A stretch of DNA of 64,000 bases, from positions 1 to 64,000 of the forward strand of contig JAFUXG010000007.1 in assembly GCA_017470935.1 (NCBI GenBank), written 5' to 3'. The translations under genes and the position numbers were made by a program. This DNA comes from Lachnospiraceae bacterium. GTDB lineage: Bacteria; Bacillota; Clostridia; Lachnospirales; Lachnospiraceae. Position 1 is the first letter of the stretch. Each line of letters starts with the position of its first letter. The notes below the pieces were generated by a model. It was given only the letters and a program-made list of their open reading frames with translations, did no database searches and was not told the origin of the DNA. Shown here piece by piece: positions 17,835 through 26,336 of this stretch.

Positions 17835-18587
17835 TTATACTGACTTCAGCTTATACCCCATTCCCCACACAGTCTCTATATATTCCTCATCGTCATATTC
17901 CTTGAGTTTTGTTCTTAGATTGCTTATGTGTACCTTGAGGGGAGAATCCTCCGGAACATACTCCTCATCCCACACACTTTCAAAAAGATTTGCCTTAGAA
18001 AACAGCTTCTTAGGATGGGACAGCATGAGTTCAAGAATAGCATATTCCTTCGCAGTAAGATTAAGTACATTTCCATTTATCGAAGCCTGCTTGGAATAAG
18101 TATCCAGAGACAGATTGCGGCAGGTATATATTTTGCCTTGCGATTTGCCTGCTGTCTTACCATATCCGAATTGATTATCCGAAGCTCCATTTATCGCAAT
18201 ATCATCTTCCAAGCTTCCACTCATGATGCTTCTTCTTAGCACCGCCTCTATCCTCACCAGCACTTCATCCAGATCAAAGGGCTTTGTAACATAATCATCT
18301 GCACCCATTCGCATGATATCAACCTTTGTCTGTACCATGCTCTTTGCGGATATCATGATCACAGGAACATTCGATGTCTTACGAATATCGGCAAGCAGCC
18401 CGTCACCGCCTTTATACGGGAGCATTATGTCCAGCAACACAAGCGATATATCCCGCTCATTTTCGAATAAATGAAATCCGTCGATTCCATTTTTCGCAGT
18501 GACTACCACATAACCGTTCTTCTCCAAAAATGTTTGGAGAAGCAGTCTTATTTCGTTGTCATCTTCTACCACAAGTATCTTAATCAT
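17835..18587 (-). CDS. OmpR/PhoB-family response regulator
   Basis: The 250-residue protein has a receiver domain (VVEDDNE, LVLLDIMLPYKGG, conserved Lys in VTKPFDL), a linker of about 35 residues, and a winged-helix output (LNLTAKEYAILELML, ISNLRTKLKEYD). The start at 18587 is chosen over 18608 because AGGGATGG lies just upstream. It is the likely partner of the kinase at 12.8-13.8 kb and controller of the immunity ABC genes. Phased TTTGATA boxes upstream suggest autoregulation. Confidence 0.9.
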   Translation of the reverse strand: MIKILVVEDDNEIRLLLQTFLEKNGYVVVTAKNGIDGFHLFENERDISLVLLDIMLPYKGGDGLLADIRKTSNVPVIMISAKSMVQTKVDIMRMGADDYVTKPFDLDEVLVRIEAVLRRSIMSGSLEDDIAINGASDNQFGYGKTAGKSQGKIYTCRNLSLDTYSKQASINGNVLNLTAKEYAILELMLSHPKKLFSKANLFESVWDEEYVPEDSPLKVHISNLRTKLKEYDDEEYIETVWGMGYKLKSV

Positions 18588-18622
18588 ATGCCATCCCTGA
18601 TTTTTCAAATCAAAATTATTAA

Positions 18623-18718
18623 TTTGATACTATTTTATAAAATAATATTTATTTGATAATATACCTTTTATTTGATAATGTTTGATAGTATTTGATAATA
18701 TATCATTTTTTTGATAAT
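18623..18718. promoter_or_regulatory. Six phased TTTGATA boxes upstream of the response regulator
   Basis: TTTGATA occurs at 18623, 18652, 18671, 18681, 18691 and 18710 (four copies extend to TTTGATAAT). Steps are 29, 19, 10, 10 and 19 bp, close to whole helical turns. Direct repeats with this phasing are typical of OmpR/PhoB-family binding sites. Confidence 0.6.
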
Positions 18719-18731
18719 TCAACAATAATTA

Positions 18732-19523
18732 TTATTTATTTCTTAACGCTCCATCTATATCCTCAACAAAATATGAACTCAAAAACTCCGCAATCCCATC
18801 CTCCTCATTACAACCTATCACTACATCAGCAACCTCCTTTACCTCATCAATCGCGTTACCCATGGCAACACCTTTGCCGCATAATGAAAGCATTCCCATA
18901 TCTGCATAGTCATCACCGAATGCCATGATCTCATCCGCTTTAATTCCACAATATTCACACAGCTTCAATATTGCATTTTCCTTCGTTGCATCCTTCTTCG
19001 TGAACTTGTACCAGTTTCCGTCAGAAAACCTGATAAAATCATACTCCGGATATAATTCTTTCAAAGCAGCCGCATGCTCATCACTTAATATCTCAACACA
19101 TATCTTTAACGAAGGCTCCTTAAAATCAGAGAAGTCCGTATATATGCTCCCGCCCCAGTTCTTCTCATTCACTATCTGATTCCAATAGTGTTCATCGAGT
19201 GTGTCAACGGTAATACCCACATCAGCGCCACATACCTTTCTTGCATCGCGAATCAATCTCATCACTTCATCATTAGAGAACTCAGCTATACATACAGGCT
19301 CATCATCGCATATAACATAAGCCCCGTCCGAACATATAAGTACATTCGGACAGAGCTTGTCTGTAAATGCCGTAGAATTCTTTTTACTTCTCGAGGTCGA
19401 AACTCCTATTAACATTCCCTGCCTTCGACACCTCATGATTTCTGACAATGTTTTATCCGATATTGTCTTGTCATTTCTAAGAAGTGTTCCGTCCAGATCA
19501 AACAGCAGTAATTTATATTGCAT
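18732..19523 (-). CDS. Cof-type HAD-superfamily hydrolase
   Basis: The 263-residue protein has HAD motif I (LLFDLDGTLL), motif II (GVSTSR), the Lys region, and motif IV (MAFGDDYADMGML). Class IIB (Cof) HADs dephosphorylate sugar phosphates, nucleotides or cofactors; the substrate cannot be deduced. GGAGGTAATCCAT precedes the ATG. Its first about 115 bp are duplicated at 20671-20815. Confidence 0.9.
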   Translation of the reverse strand: MQYKLLLFDLDGTLLRNDKTISDKTLSEIMRCRRQGMLIGVSTSRSKKNSTAFTDKLCPNVLICSDGAYVICDDEPVCIAEFSNDEVMRLIRDARKVCGADVGITVDTLDEHYWNQIVNEKNWGGSIYTDFSDFKEPSLKICVEILSDEHAAALKELYPEYDFIRFSDGNWYKFTKKDATKENAILKLCEYCGIKADEIMAFGDDYADMGMLSLCGKGVAMGNAIDEVKEVADVVIGCNEEDGIAEFLSSYFVEDIDGALRNK

Positions 19524-19549
19524 ATGGATTACCTCCGCTAATCTGCAAT
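19407..19549. repeat. HAD 5'-end duplication, resident copy
   Basis: About 95 percent identical to 20671-20815, covering the first 39 codons of the HAD gene plus its ribosome site. The copies are direct repeats 1264 bp apart that bracket the PD-(D/E)XK gene. Confidence 0.88.
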
Positions 19550-19556
19550 GTGTCGC

Positions 19557-20450
19557 TTATGCCTTTTTCATTCCTGCTATTTCTCTAATCTGTTCAACCG
19601 TCAGTCCTTCTCCCTCAGCTATCTGTTCATGAGACAAGCCCATAGCAAGCCAACGCAATACACTTTCAACCTTTGTTTGCCAAACAGTTTCATTTCTCAT
19701 ATTCTCCATAACCCTGCACATACTTTCCACTCCTTTCTCATTCTCCTTAAAATACCTGACTTTATCAGCTAATTCCTTATAATACATATCATCCGCATCT
19801 GTGCAAAAGAAATCATGCATTAGTTTACCAAGCTCCGTAGAAGCATTTTTATCAGCACCATTCACATAGATTATATGCTCCCCATCATCAAACGGCTTAC
19901 CTATATTGGTAATCTCTCTGTCTATAGTATATATCGGTACATTTTCACCTATTACATCATTTTCGGTAATAAATATAACGAATGTTTCCGGAAGTTTACT
20001 GAAATCTTCATTAGGTTGCAGCAAATGAGCATCAAGAATACTTGAATGGTATCTGGCTCGTTTTCTGTCTGCGCCTTTGTCTGACCGCTGTACTTCAATA
20101 TTATATTCCAATCCGGAATCATCATTTGCATCAATATCGAGCCATATATCTCTGCCGAGGAGATTCTTCATAACTCTTTGAGTTGTAACATTAGTTACAT
20201 GTATATCCTGCTTATTAAGAATTATCCGAAGCAGAAGCTCTACACCTTCATTATACCCATCAAAACAGGCATTCATAAAATCATCATCTATCAACCGAAA
20301 ACCTCTGATTCGCTGCAGATCCTCCTGATGTTGTTTTTCTCTTTCTGCATCATCAATAACTATTTCAACACCAGACTCGGCAAGTTCAAGTTCCTGTATT
20401 TGTGCCTCTATCTCAGTCTTTTGTTCTTTTAGTTTCTGTAATGTTGTCAA
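19557..20450 (-). CDS. PD-(D/E)XK nuclease-family transposase (Rpn/TIGR01784-like)
   Basis: The 297-residue protein has an N-terminal coiled coil (about 1-45), then the family core FMNACFDGYNEGVELLLRII...VTTQRVMKNLLGRDIWLDI, and the nuclease-like YNIEVQRSDKGADRKRARYH. It ends with a short helical repeat (RWLAMGLSHEQIAEGEGLTV). Such proteins relate to Rpn recombination-promoting nucleases and are often multicopy. The start is TTG at 20450 with GGGAGAG 9 nt upstream. Confidence 0.8.
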   Translation of the reverse strand: MTTLQKLKEQKTEIEAQIQELELAESGVEIVIDDAEREKQHQEDLQRIRGFRLIDDDFMNACFDGYNEGVELLLRIILNKQDIHVTNVTTQRVMKNLLGRDIWLDIDANDDSGLEYNIEVQRSDKGADRKRARYHSSILDAHLLQPNEDFSKLPETFVIFITENDVIGENVPIYTIDREITNIGKPFDDGEHIIYVNGADKNASTELGKLMHDFFCTDADDMYYKELADKVRYFKENEKGVESMCRVMENMRNETVWQTKVESVLRWLAMGLSHEQIAEGEGLTVEQIREIAGMKKA

Positions 20451-20524
20451 CGATTATACTCTCCCTAAGTAACAATATTCTAACAATTTCATCTCTTATC
20501 ACTTGTATTCTACCAAAAAAAGCG

Positions 20525-20545
20525 GACTATTTCAATGAAATCGTC
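20525..20545 (-). terminator. Terminator upstream of the nuclease gene
   Basis: Ten-base stem with one mismatch (GACGATTTCA/TGAAATAGTC on the minus strand) followed by CCGC and seven T, upstream of the nuclease start, so it probably stops transcripts arriving from the duplicated HAD fragment. Confidence 0.6.
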
Positions 20546-20667
20546 TATTATACGGACAAAGATTAACCCCTAAACCTGTTTATGTCTAGCCATCTTGGTG
20601 AGTGACAAGAAAATCAAGGTAAAATACAAAAGGAGCACATTTTGAAATACACCCAATTATAATTTAT

Positions 20668-20787
20668 TCATATTAACATTCCCTGCCTTCTACACCTCAT
20701 GATTTCTGACAATGTTTTATCCGATATTGTCTTGTCATTTCTAAGCAGTGTTCCATCCAGATCAAACAGCAGTAATTTATATTGCAT
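20668..20787 (-). pseudogene. Truncated duplicate of the HAD hydrolase (first 39 codons)
   Basis: The frame opens with MQYKLLLFDLDGTLLRNDKT and stays nearly identical to the intact HAD for 39 codons. It stops at TGA immediately after the repeat ends (20670). It retains motif I and the GGAGGTAA ribosome site but nothing more, so it is non-functional. Confidence 0.88.
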
Positions 20788-20815
20788 AATGGTTACCTCC
20801 GCTAATTCTTGCAAT
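20671..20815. repeat. HAD 5'-end duplication, displaced copy
   Basis: Second copy of 19407-19549, with a few substitutions and small indels in the 5' leader. Confidence 0.88.
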
Positions 20816-20868
20816 ATTACCACCAATCCGTATTCCGTCAAGCAGACAGGGAAAGCCGCAGTTTTTGA

Positions 20869-20991
20869 CTACTTCATCTCCCTTATCGCCTCATTCATCT
20901 TCCCCGCCAGCCTCCTATTATACCGCATAAAGCCGAGCCATATTACAAATGCTATAACAACAACCCCAACAATCGTAACCACACACGCCAT
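20869..20991 (-). CDS. Small single-pass membrane protein
   Basis: A 40-residue ORF encodes one hydrophobic helix (VVTIVGVVVIAFVIWLGF) and a basic amphipathic tail (RYNRRLAGKMNEAIREMK). The start at 20991 with AGGCAGG upstream is preferred over 21069, which lies inside a hairpin. Unrecognised family; gene status is tentative. Confidence 0.45.
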   Translation of the reverse strand: MACVVTIVGVVVIAFVIWLGFMRYNRRLAGKMNEAIREMK

Positions 20992-21021
20992 AACACCTGC
21001 CTTGGAATCAATATTAAATAT

Positions 21022-21078
21022 AAAACAGACACCGCGATGAAATCGTGAAAGCCCACGCATACTCACCACTGTGTCTGT
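21022..21078 (-). terminator. Long-stem hairpin after the collagen-like gene
   Basis: AACAGACAC/GTGTCTGTT arms form a stem of 9-11 bp around a roughly 40-nt loop, followed on the minus strand by TTATATTTAAT. It lies 20 bp after the stop of the collagen-like gene. Confidence 0.45.
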
Positions 21079-21100
21079 TTTCTTATAATTCTTTACAATA

Positions 21101-22348
21101 TTACTGAAGCTGAGTAATTACCAAATGTGCGGATACAGGTCTTGTTCCTCCTGCAACCGGTGTAATCGTAAGTGCTGCCGCATTTCCGGCAGGATTTCTC
21201 ACTGTCAGGATCGAATTAATTGATGTAGTTTCTACAATCGCCATGCCCACAATCTGGGAAGCACCTGTTGCCCGCCCAAAAACTGTGTATTCAAGGTCTG
21301 CACCATTTAATGTGAGCAGAAGCTGACCAGCCTCATTTACTCCGACCTCAAAAAGTACCTGATATACTCCTATTTCCGCCAAATTAAATGAGCTTGCGTT
21401 TACTCTCGCAATACCTGCACCACTGCCCGGACCATCCTGAGGAAAGCTTACATCCGTGCCGGGTGCAACGGTCGCTGCATTATCGGGTGGCATCAAAGCA
21501 TAGAAGTCTGCATAGTTCAAAACGCCACCAGGTTCTCCCTGTTCTCCTTGTTCGCCCTGGGGGCCTGCCGGCCCTTGCGGACCTGTTGCTCCTGTCTCCC
21601 CCTGGGGACCTGCCGGTCCTTGTGGGCCTGTTGCTCCTGTCTCCCCCTGGGGACCTGCCGGTCCTTGTGGTCCTGTCGGGCCTGTTGCTCCTGTCTCCCC
21701 CTGGGGACCTGCCGGTCCTTGCGGACCTGTTGCTCCTGTCTCCCCCTGGGGGCCTGCCGGACCTTGTGGTCCTGTCGGGCCTGTTGCTCCTGTCTCCCCC
21801 TGGGGACCTGCCGGGCCTTGTGGTCCTGTCTCCCCCTGGGGGCCTGCCGGTCCTTGCGGGCCTGTTGCTCCTGTCTCCCCCTGGGGGCCTGCCGGGCCTG
21901 CCGGGCCTGTTGCTCCTGTCTCCCCCTGGGGACCTGCCGGTCCTTGCGGACCTGTTGCTCCTGTCTCCCCCTGAGGACCTGCTGGTCCTGCCGGGCCTGC
22001 CGGGCCTGTTGCTCCTGTCTCCCCCTGAGGACCTGCTGGTCCTGCCGGGCCTGTTGCTCCTGTCTCGCCCTGGGGACCTGCCGGTCCTGCCGGTCCTTGC
22101 GGGCCTGTTGCTCCTGTCTCGCCCTGAGGGCCTGCCGGTCCTTGCGGGCCTGCCGGGCCTGTCATACCCAACGGACCTGTGAACCCTCTCGGTCCTCTAG
22201 GTCCCGGTGGTCCCGGAGGTCCCTGTGGACCGGGAACACAACATTTACTACAATTATCTTCGCAATGAGCGGTACTGCAATCATCCTTCTTGCAGTCACA
22301 ATTTTCGTCACTAACAATACATCTACGACGAATATCAAATCGTTCCAT
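21101..22348 (-). CDS. Collagen-like (Gly-X-Y) surface protein with BclA-like C-terminal domain
   Basis: The 415-residue protein starts with a Cys-rich segment of about 38 residues ([21 protein letters not shown]). About 230 residues of uninterrupted Gly-X-Y triplets follow, rich in GETGATGP and GPQGPAGP units. The C-terminus is a compact domain of about 140 residues like the trimerising heads of BclA-type exosporium proteins. There is no signal peptide, as in spore-surface collagen-like proteins. The long GC-rich repeat should vary in length between strains. AGGATG precedes the start. Confidence 0.88.
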   Translation of the reverse strand: MERFDIRRRCIVSDENCDCKKDDCSTAHCEDNCSKCCVPGPQGPPGPPGPRGPRGFTGPLGMTGPAGPQGPAGPQGETGATGPQGPAGPAGPQGETGATGPAGPAGPQGETGATGPAGPAGPAGPQGETGATGPQGPAGPQGETGATGPAGPAGPQGETGATGPQGPAGPQGETGPQGPAGPQGETGATGPTGPQGPAGPQGETGATGPQGPAGPQGETGATGPTGPQGPAGPQGETGATGPQGPAGPQGETGATGPQGPAGPQGEQGEQGEPGGVLNYADFYALMPPDNAATVAPGTDVSFPQDGPGSGAGIARVNASSFNLAEIGVYQVLFEVGVNEAGQLLLTLNGADLEYTVFGRATGASQIVGMAIVETTSINSILTVRNPAGNAAALTITPVAGGTRPVSAHLVITQLQ

Positions 22349-22540
22349 ATAAACATCCTAAACTATTGTTAGTAATATAATATTCTTAAACCCTTTGATA
22401 TGGCACATTTTATTGCACCAAATATTGATCATGCGCATAACTTATGTACTACTGCACCGATCACTTTCCTCCATCCGCAATAAAATGAATGCAAGCGTCA
22501 AATCAGAAGGAAATGAACACAAATGCCGATTTTTCAAATA

Positions 22541-24346
22541 TCACTCCACATCCTGCAGTGCTTCGTAATTCTCCTCACCTGTACGGATCTTAACCACACG
22601 GCTTACAGGATATACGAATACCTTACCATCACCGATCTTACCGGTGTAAAGAGTCTTCTTAGCTGTCTCGATAACACTGTCAACAGGAATACCTGAAACA
22701 ACGACCTCTAGCTTGATCTTAGGAAGAAGTGTGACATCCATCTCAACTCCACGGTACATCTCTCCGGCACCCTTCTGAATACCACAGCCTGAAACCTGAG
22801 TGACTGTAATACCTGTAACGCCCAGATTGTTGAGCGCCTTCTTGATCTTATCGTAACGAGAAAGCTTTGTGATTATAACAACCTTATATATTCCTGTATC
22901 TGTCACAATGCCTGCATTTGTCATATCCTTAGTGGCATCCACAACAGGAACCGCAGCCTTCTTCTGGGTCTCGCTGGCGTTTTCATACTCGGCAACACCA
23001 AGGTTAGTGTTCTCATTTTCACTCATCATCGCACCGTTAATATCCATGATGGCAAAGCCTGAATATGCTGATGCAAGACCATGCTCTGTAAGGTCAAGAC
23101 CTTCGATCTCCTCTTCCTCGGAAACACGAAGTCCGAAAATTGCTTTGATGATCGTAAATGTTATTATTATCGCAATAAATGTATACGCTGCTGTTGCAAG
23201 CATTCCCTCAAACTGAATACCAAGCTGCTTGAATCCTCCACCATATAAGAGACCTTCAGCTGCTATCTGGTTAGCTCCGAAATTAACACCATCACCGATA
23301 CCTCTTGCAAAGCCCGGAGCATCTGCTGTTGCCACAAGACCTACTGCAAGTGTGCCCCATATACCATTCATGAAATGTACTGCTACCGCACCAACAGGAT
23401 CATCAATATGAAGCTTGTAATCAAGAAGCCATACACCGAATACCACCAATAATCCTGACACAAGACCTACTATGATAGCACCAAATGCATCACACACATC
23501 ACAAGGAGCTGTGATTGCAACAAGTCCTGCCAGTGAAGCATTGAGACACATTGAAACATCAGGCTTGCCATATTTGATCCATGTAAATATCATACATACA
23601 ACCGTTGCAACTGAAGGAGCAATGGTTGTTGTTACGAATACTGAACCCATCTCTTCTACACTTGTACATGCTGCACCATTAAATCCATACCATCCAAGCC
23701 AGAGGATGAACACACCTAACGCACCGATTGGAAGGTTATGCCCCGGGAATGCATTGACCTTAGTAACCTTACCATCCTTCTTCTCAAACTTACCGATACG
23801 TGGGCCCACCATTGCCGCACCCACAAGCGCACATATACCGCCCACCATATGGATGCAGTTAGAACCTGCAAAATCGTGGAATCCGAGCTGTGCCAGCCAT
23901 CCACCGCCCCATGTCCAGTGTGCCTCGATAGGGTATATTAGACCTGAAATAATTCCAGAATATACACAGTAGCTCAAGAACTTTGTTCTCTCTGCCATGG
24001 CACCTGATACAATAGTTGCTGTTGTGGCACAGAACACTAGGTTGAACACGAAGTTCGACCAGTCAAAGGTGCTGTAGCTTGTGAAAATATCAAAGCCCGG
24101 CTTTCCAAGGATACCTGCCACATCTTCACCTAAGAAAAGTCCAAAACCGATCAGTATGAACATTACTGTTCCAATACAGAAATCCATAAGATTCTTCATA
24201 AGGATATTGCCTGCGTTCTTAGCTCTTGCAAAGCCTGTTTCCACCATTGCAAATCCCGCCTGCATCCAGAACACCAATGCTGCGCCGATCAAAAACCAGA
24301 CCGCAAACAATTCACCATCAAGTAAACTCATAATCTCTTCCGTCAT
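22541..24346 (-). CDS. amt: Ammonium transporter Amt fused to a PII (GlnK-like) domain
   Basis: Residues 1 to about 430 form an Amt channel: MVETGFARAKN, twin-His candidates in LGFHDFAGS and VAVHFMNGIWG, and eleven or so membrane segments. After a linker, about residues 485-601 form a full PII protein (VVIITKLSRYDKIKKALNNL, T-loop with Tyr in GAGEMYRG, GKIGDGKVFVYPV). PII normally docks on Amt as a separate trimer, so the fusion builds in the regulator. The start at 24346 has GGGAGG. A promoter and structured leader of about 240 nt precede it. Confidence 0.93.
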   Translation of the reverse strand: MTEEIMSLLDGELFAVWFLIGAALVFWMQAGFAMVETGFARAKNAGNILMKNLMDFCIGTVMFILIGFGLFLGEDVAGILGKPGFDIFTSYSTFDWSNFVFNLVFCATTATIVSGAMAERTKFLSYCVYSGIISGLIYPIEAHWTWGGGWLAQLGFHDFAGSNCIHMVGGICALVGAAMVGPRIGKFEKKDGKVTKVNAFPGHNLPIGALGVFILWLGWYGFNGAACTSVEEMGSVFVTTTIAPSVATVVCMIFTWIKYGKPDVSMCLNASLAGLVAITAPCDVCDAFGAIIVGLVSGLLVVFGVWLLDYKLHIDDPVGAVAVHFMNGIWGTLAVGLVATADAPGFARGIGDGVNFGANQIAAEGLLYGGGFKQLGIQFEGMLATAAYTFIAIIITFTIIKAIFGLRVSEEEEIEGLDLTEHGLASAYSGFAIMDINGAMMSENENTNLGVAEYENASETQKKAAVPVVDATKDMTNAGIVTDTGIYKVVIITKLSRYDKIKKALNNLGVTGITVTQVSGCGIQKGAGEMYRGVEMDVTLLPKIKLEVVVSGIPVDSVIETAKKTLYTGKIGDGKVFVYPVSRVVKIRTGEENYEALQDVE

Positions 24347-24377
24347 AATTATTCCTCCCTTACTTATCCAAACAAAA

Positions 24378-24424
24378 AAGCGATACATAGATATTTCTTA
24401 TAACGAAACACCTTTGCATCGCTT
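24378..24424 (-). terminator. Leader terminator upstream of amt
   Basis: AAGCGAT/ATCGCTT with an adjoining CA/TG pair forms a stem followed on the minus strand by T6, only 27 bp before the amt ribosome-site region. Termination here would prevent amt expression. Confidence 0.7.
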
Positions 24425-24586
24425 ACTCACTTGGAGAGATTGATTATTTTGTCTTAGACAACGACTCTGTCGTTTGTCCATGCACTGCCCGAGGGTTGCC
24501 ATAGGCAGCCATATACCTTACGAGGGCATGTGCAAATAAGAAAAGACGCCTTAGAGTAAATCTCTAAGACGCCCTTGCCTTTACAT
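24425..24586 (-). promoter_or_regulatory. Structured amt leader, candidate riboswitch or attenuator
   Basis: Three structures are visible in minus-strand RNA: a 7-bp hairpin (24550-24568), a three-way junction closed by TGCAC/GTGCA (24481-24534) with arms at 24485-24508 and 24513-24529, and a strong hairpin (24457-24478). I do not recognise a known riboswitch class. The ANTAR double-hexaloop motif was looked for and not found. Confidence 0.55.
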
Positions 24587-24592
24587 TTACGG

Positions 24593-24621
24593 AGTATAGC
24601 ACCAACAAAAAATGTTGTCAA
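24593..24621 (-). promoter_or_regulatory. Sigma-70 promoter of the amt leader
   Basis: TTGACA (24616-24621), 17-nt spacer, TATACT (24593-24598) on the minus strand; predicted start near 24586. Confidence 0.8.
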
Positions 24622-24669
24622 CCTATTTTTCAAAAAAATGTGTGTAACAATTATTTCAAAAAAATAACA

Positions 24670-24699
24670 GGGTGCTGCAGATTCATCATCACAGCACCC
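24670..24699 (-). terminator. Terminator of the EF-hand-like gene
   Basis: GGGTGCTG/CAGCACCC stem followed on the minus strand by TGTTATTTTTTT, 60 bp after the stop at 24762. Confidence 0.82.
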
Positions 24700-24761
24700 C
24701 ATATATCATTATAAATGGTAGTTTTTACACATGATCAATATTGTCCACAGTTAAAATATCT

Positions 24762-26102
24762 TCATACTGCCAGATCCACATGCTGCACCGTACCTACTCC
24801 GCCGCTTTCACGAAGGAATATTCCGGTCTGACGGATCATTCCGTTAGTGTTATTGGCTGCATCATTGAGGTGAAAATCAGTAGCGGCACTGCCAAGATAT
24901 ATTGCTCCCACATCTGCATCCTTAAGACTCATGAGACGGTCATTGCCATTCTCGTCCTTAGTCCACAAAGAAAGCTTAGAATAGATATCATCACCCTCAT
25001 CAATCCATCCGTTTCCATCCTGATCATATGCAGCAAGATCTGCAAAGCCATTCCCTGACTTCGTTCCGAAGAGTTCAGAGCCATCATTGATCACTCCGTC
25101 ACCATTCTTGTCAAAGGCAAGAAACGCACTTCCCTGGCGAAGACTTGAAATCTCATCCTGCTTTCCATCCGAATCAAGGTCAAAGTAGAATTTCTGATCC
25201 GAAAGGCCTGCAGGGCTGTCATCAAGATTAATAACAAGGGGATCCGTCATAACATAGTTGTAGGTTTCAAGACTCTCGGACTCGATCGTTCCGGCAAATG
25301 CCCTGGACATCTCAAGATCAAGATTAAATGATATCTCTCTCCCGTCTGCTGTCTTTGCAATTCCGGTAGTTGAAAAAACAGTGTTCTCCTGCTCCATAAC
25401 AAAGCTGCTCTTAGATGTATACCTAACCCAGAGACTGCCGCTATTTTCACGGCTCAATCTTCTCTCCTCAGCAGTTCTTATGGTATTGCCGGAAACCATG
25501 CCATTTGCTCCGGCACCACTAGAACCTGCTGTGCTGCCACCGGTAAGATCAATCACACCAACGCTACCTGCAGGCATCTCCCTGCCAAGCCTTCGCATAG
25601 TGTTCTCAAACCCTTTGTCAACAGACTGCATCTCACCAGCCTTCAATTCCTTCCGAAAATCAGAAACACTTCTCATTCTTCCACCGTTCCTAATGCGGCG
25701 AAGCATCTCTGTCAGCTGTCTGAGTATGCGGATAATCTGCTCATCCTTACTCTCGGCACGAACATCAGGTACAGTCTGCCTGGTCTCCACAGGATGTTCT
25801 TCCATCCATTCTTTCACATCCTTGTTTTTACCATGTCCGATGCGGTCATTATGCCTGCCGTCATCATGGCGCACCTTGCCCTCTTCACCCTTGCTCCTTC
25901 TCTTGGCTTCATCCGAAATGGATATGACGGCAGCCGCATCCTTTCTGCCTTCTCCTGCTGCCTGCTCCTGCCTACTTCCAATTTTCTCCTGAAGCGCATT
26001 CCAATTAGAAGCAGACATCTGAACAGAAACAGATGATGTCTCCTGATAGTGGCTGTAGCTGGATGACCCACTCATAGCTACCGCACTGTCTGTGATCCTC
26101 AT
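24762..26102 (-). CDS. Calcium-binding EF-hand-like repeat protein, function unknown
   Basis: The 446-residue protein has no signal peptide. The first 230 residues are polar and low-complexity. The C-terminal 170 contain Ca-loop motifs DLDSDGKQDE, DKNGDGVINDGSELFG, DQDGNGWIDEGDD and a weaker DENGNDRL, followed by a Gly/Ala-rich end. DKNGDGxINDGSELFG is shared with domains found in RTX-type secreted proteins. The start at 26102 with AAAGGAG is preferred over an upstream TTG. Transcribed alone. Confidence 0.75.
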   Translation of the reverse strand: MRITDSAVAMSGSSSYSHYQETSSVSVQMSASNWNALQEKIGSRQEQAAGEGRKDAAAVISISDEAKRRSKGEEGKVRHDDGRHNDRIGHGKNKDVKEWMEEHPVETRQTVPDVRAESKDEQIIRILRQLTEMLRRIRNGGRMRSVSDFRKELKAGEMQSVDKGFENTMRRLGREMPAGSVGVIDLTGGSTAGSSGAGANGMVSGNTIRTAEERRLSRENSGSLWVRYTSKSSFVMEQENTVFSTTGIAKTADGREISFNLDLEMSRAFAGTIESESLETYNYVMTDPLVINLDDSPAGLSDQKFYFDLDSDGKQDEISSLRQGSAFLAFDKNGDGVINDGSELFGTKSGNGFADLAAYDQDGNGWIDEGDDIYSKLSLWTKDENGNDRLMSLKDADVGAIYLGSAATDFHLNDAANNTNGMIRQTGIFLRESGGVGTVQHVDLAV

Positions 26103-26336
26103 AGTAATCAACTCCTTTCTTTCCTATGAGCTATACAGATCATGATGATCTGCAAATTGAATTGTTACACCCGTTCTTCCCTGAACGGTGATATTGCATA
26201 AAGAGCCAGCCTTTATGCACCTACCCACACCTGTAATTACCCGCCTAAACCAGCATCTTATTTACAAGTGTAAATATAATTCAATTATAACAGATTACAG
26301 ACATAAATCAAGTGCTATTTATAACATTTTCCAACA
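26103..26336. other. Leader/promoter region of the EF-hand-like gene with three hairpins
   Basis: Contains a perfect palindrome CAGATCAT-G-ATGATCTG (26139-26155), an imperfect CCGTTC/GAACGG hairpin (about 26172-26190) and TGCATAAAG/CTTTATGCA (about 26195-26219). No T-run follows, so these may be mRNA structure or operators. No gene seen. Confidence 0.45.

Noticed and set aside
21540-22240. Regular repeats that could be taken for a CRISPR or tandem array, and long plus-strand ORFs opposite
   Set aside because: The repeats are Gly-X-Y codons of the collagen-like gene on the minus strand; the plus-strand frames are shadows.
24360-24372. TTACTTATCCAAA near amt, resembling the 41-bp repeat
   Set aside because: Only 13 bases match; no extended similarity.
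24425-24586. ANTAR-type double hexaloop hairpin in the amt leader
   Set aside because: Loops found are 3, 5, 7 and 14 nt; no pair of six-base loops with A1 and G4.
24454-24702. 82-residue minus-strand ORF upstream of amt
   Set aside because: It begins upstream of the amt promoter and runs through its hairpins; there is no ribosome site, so it is read as leader, not coding.
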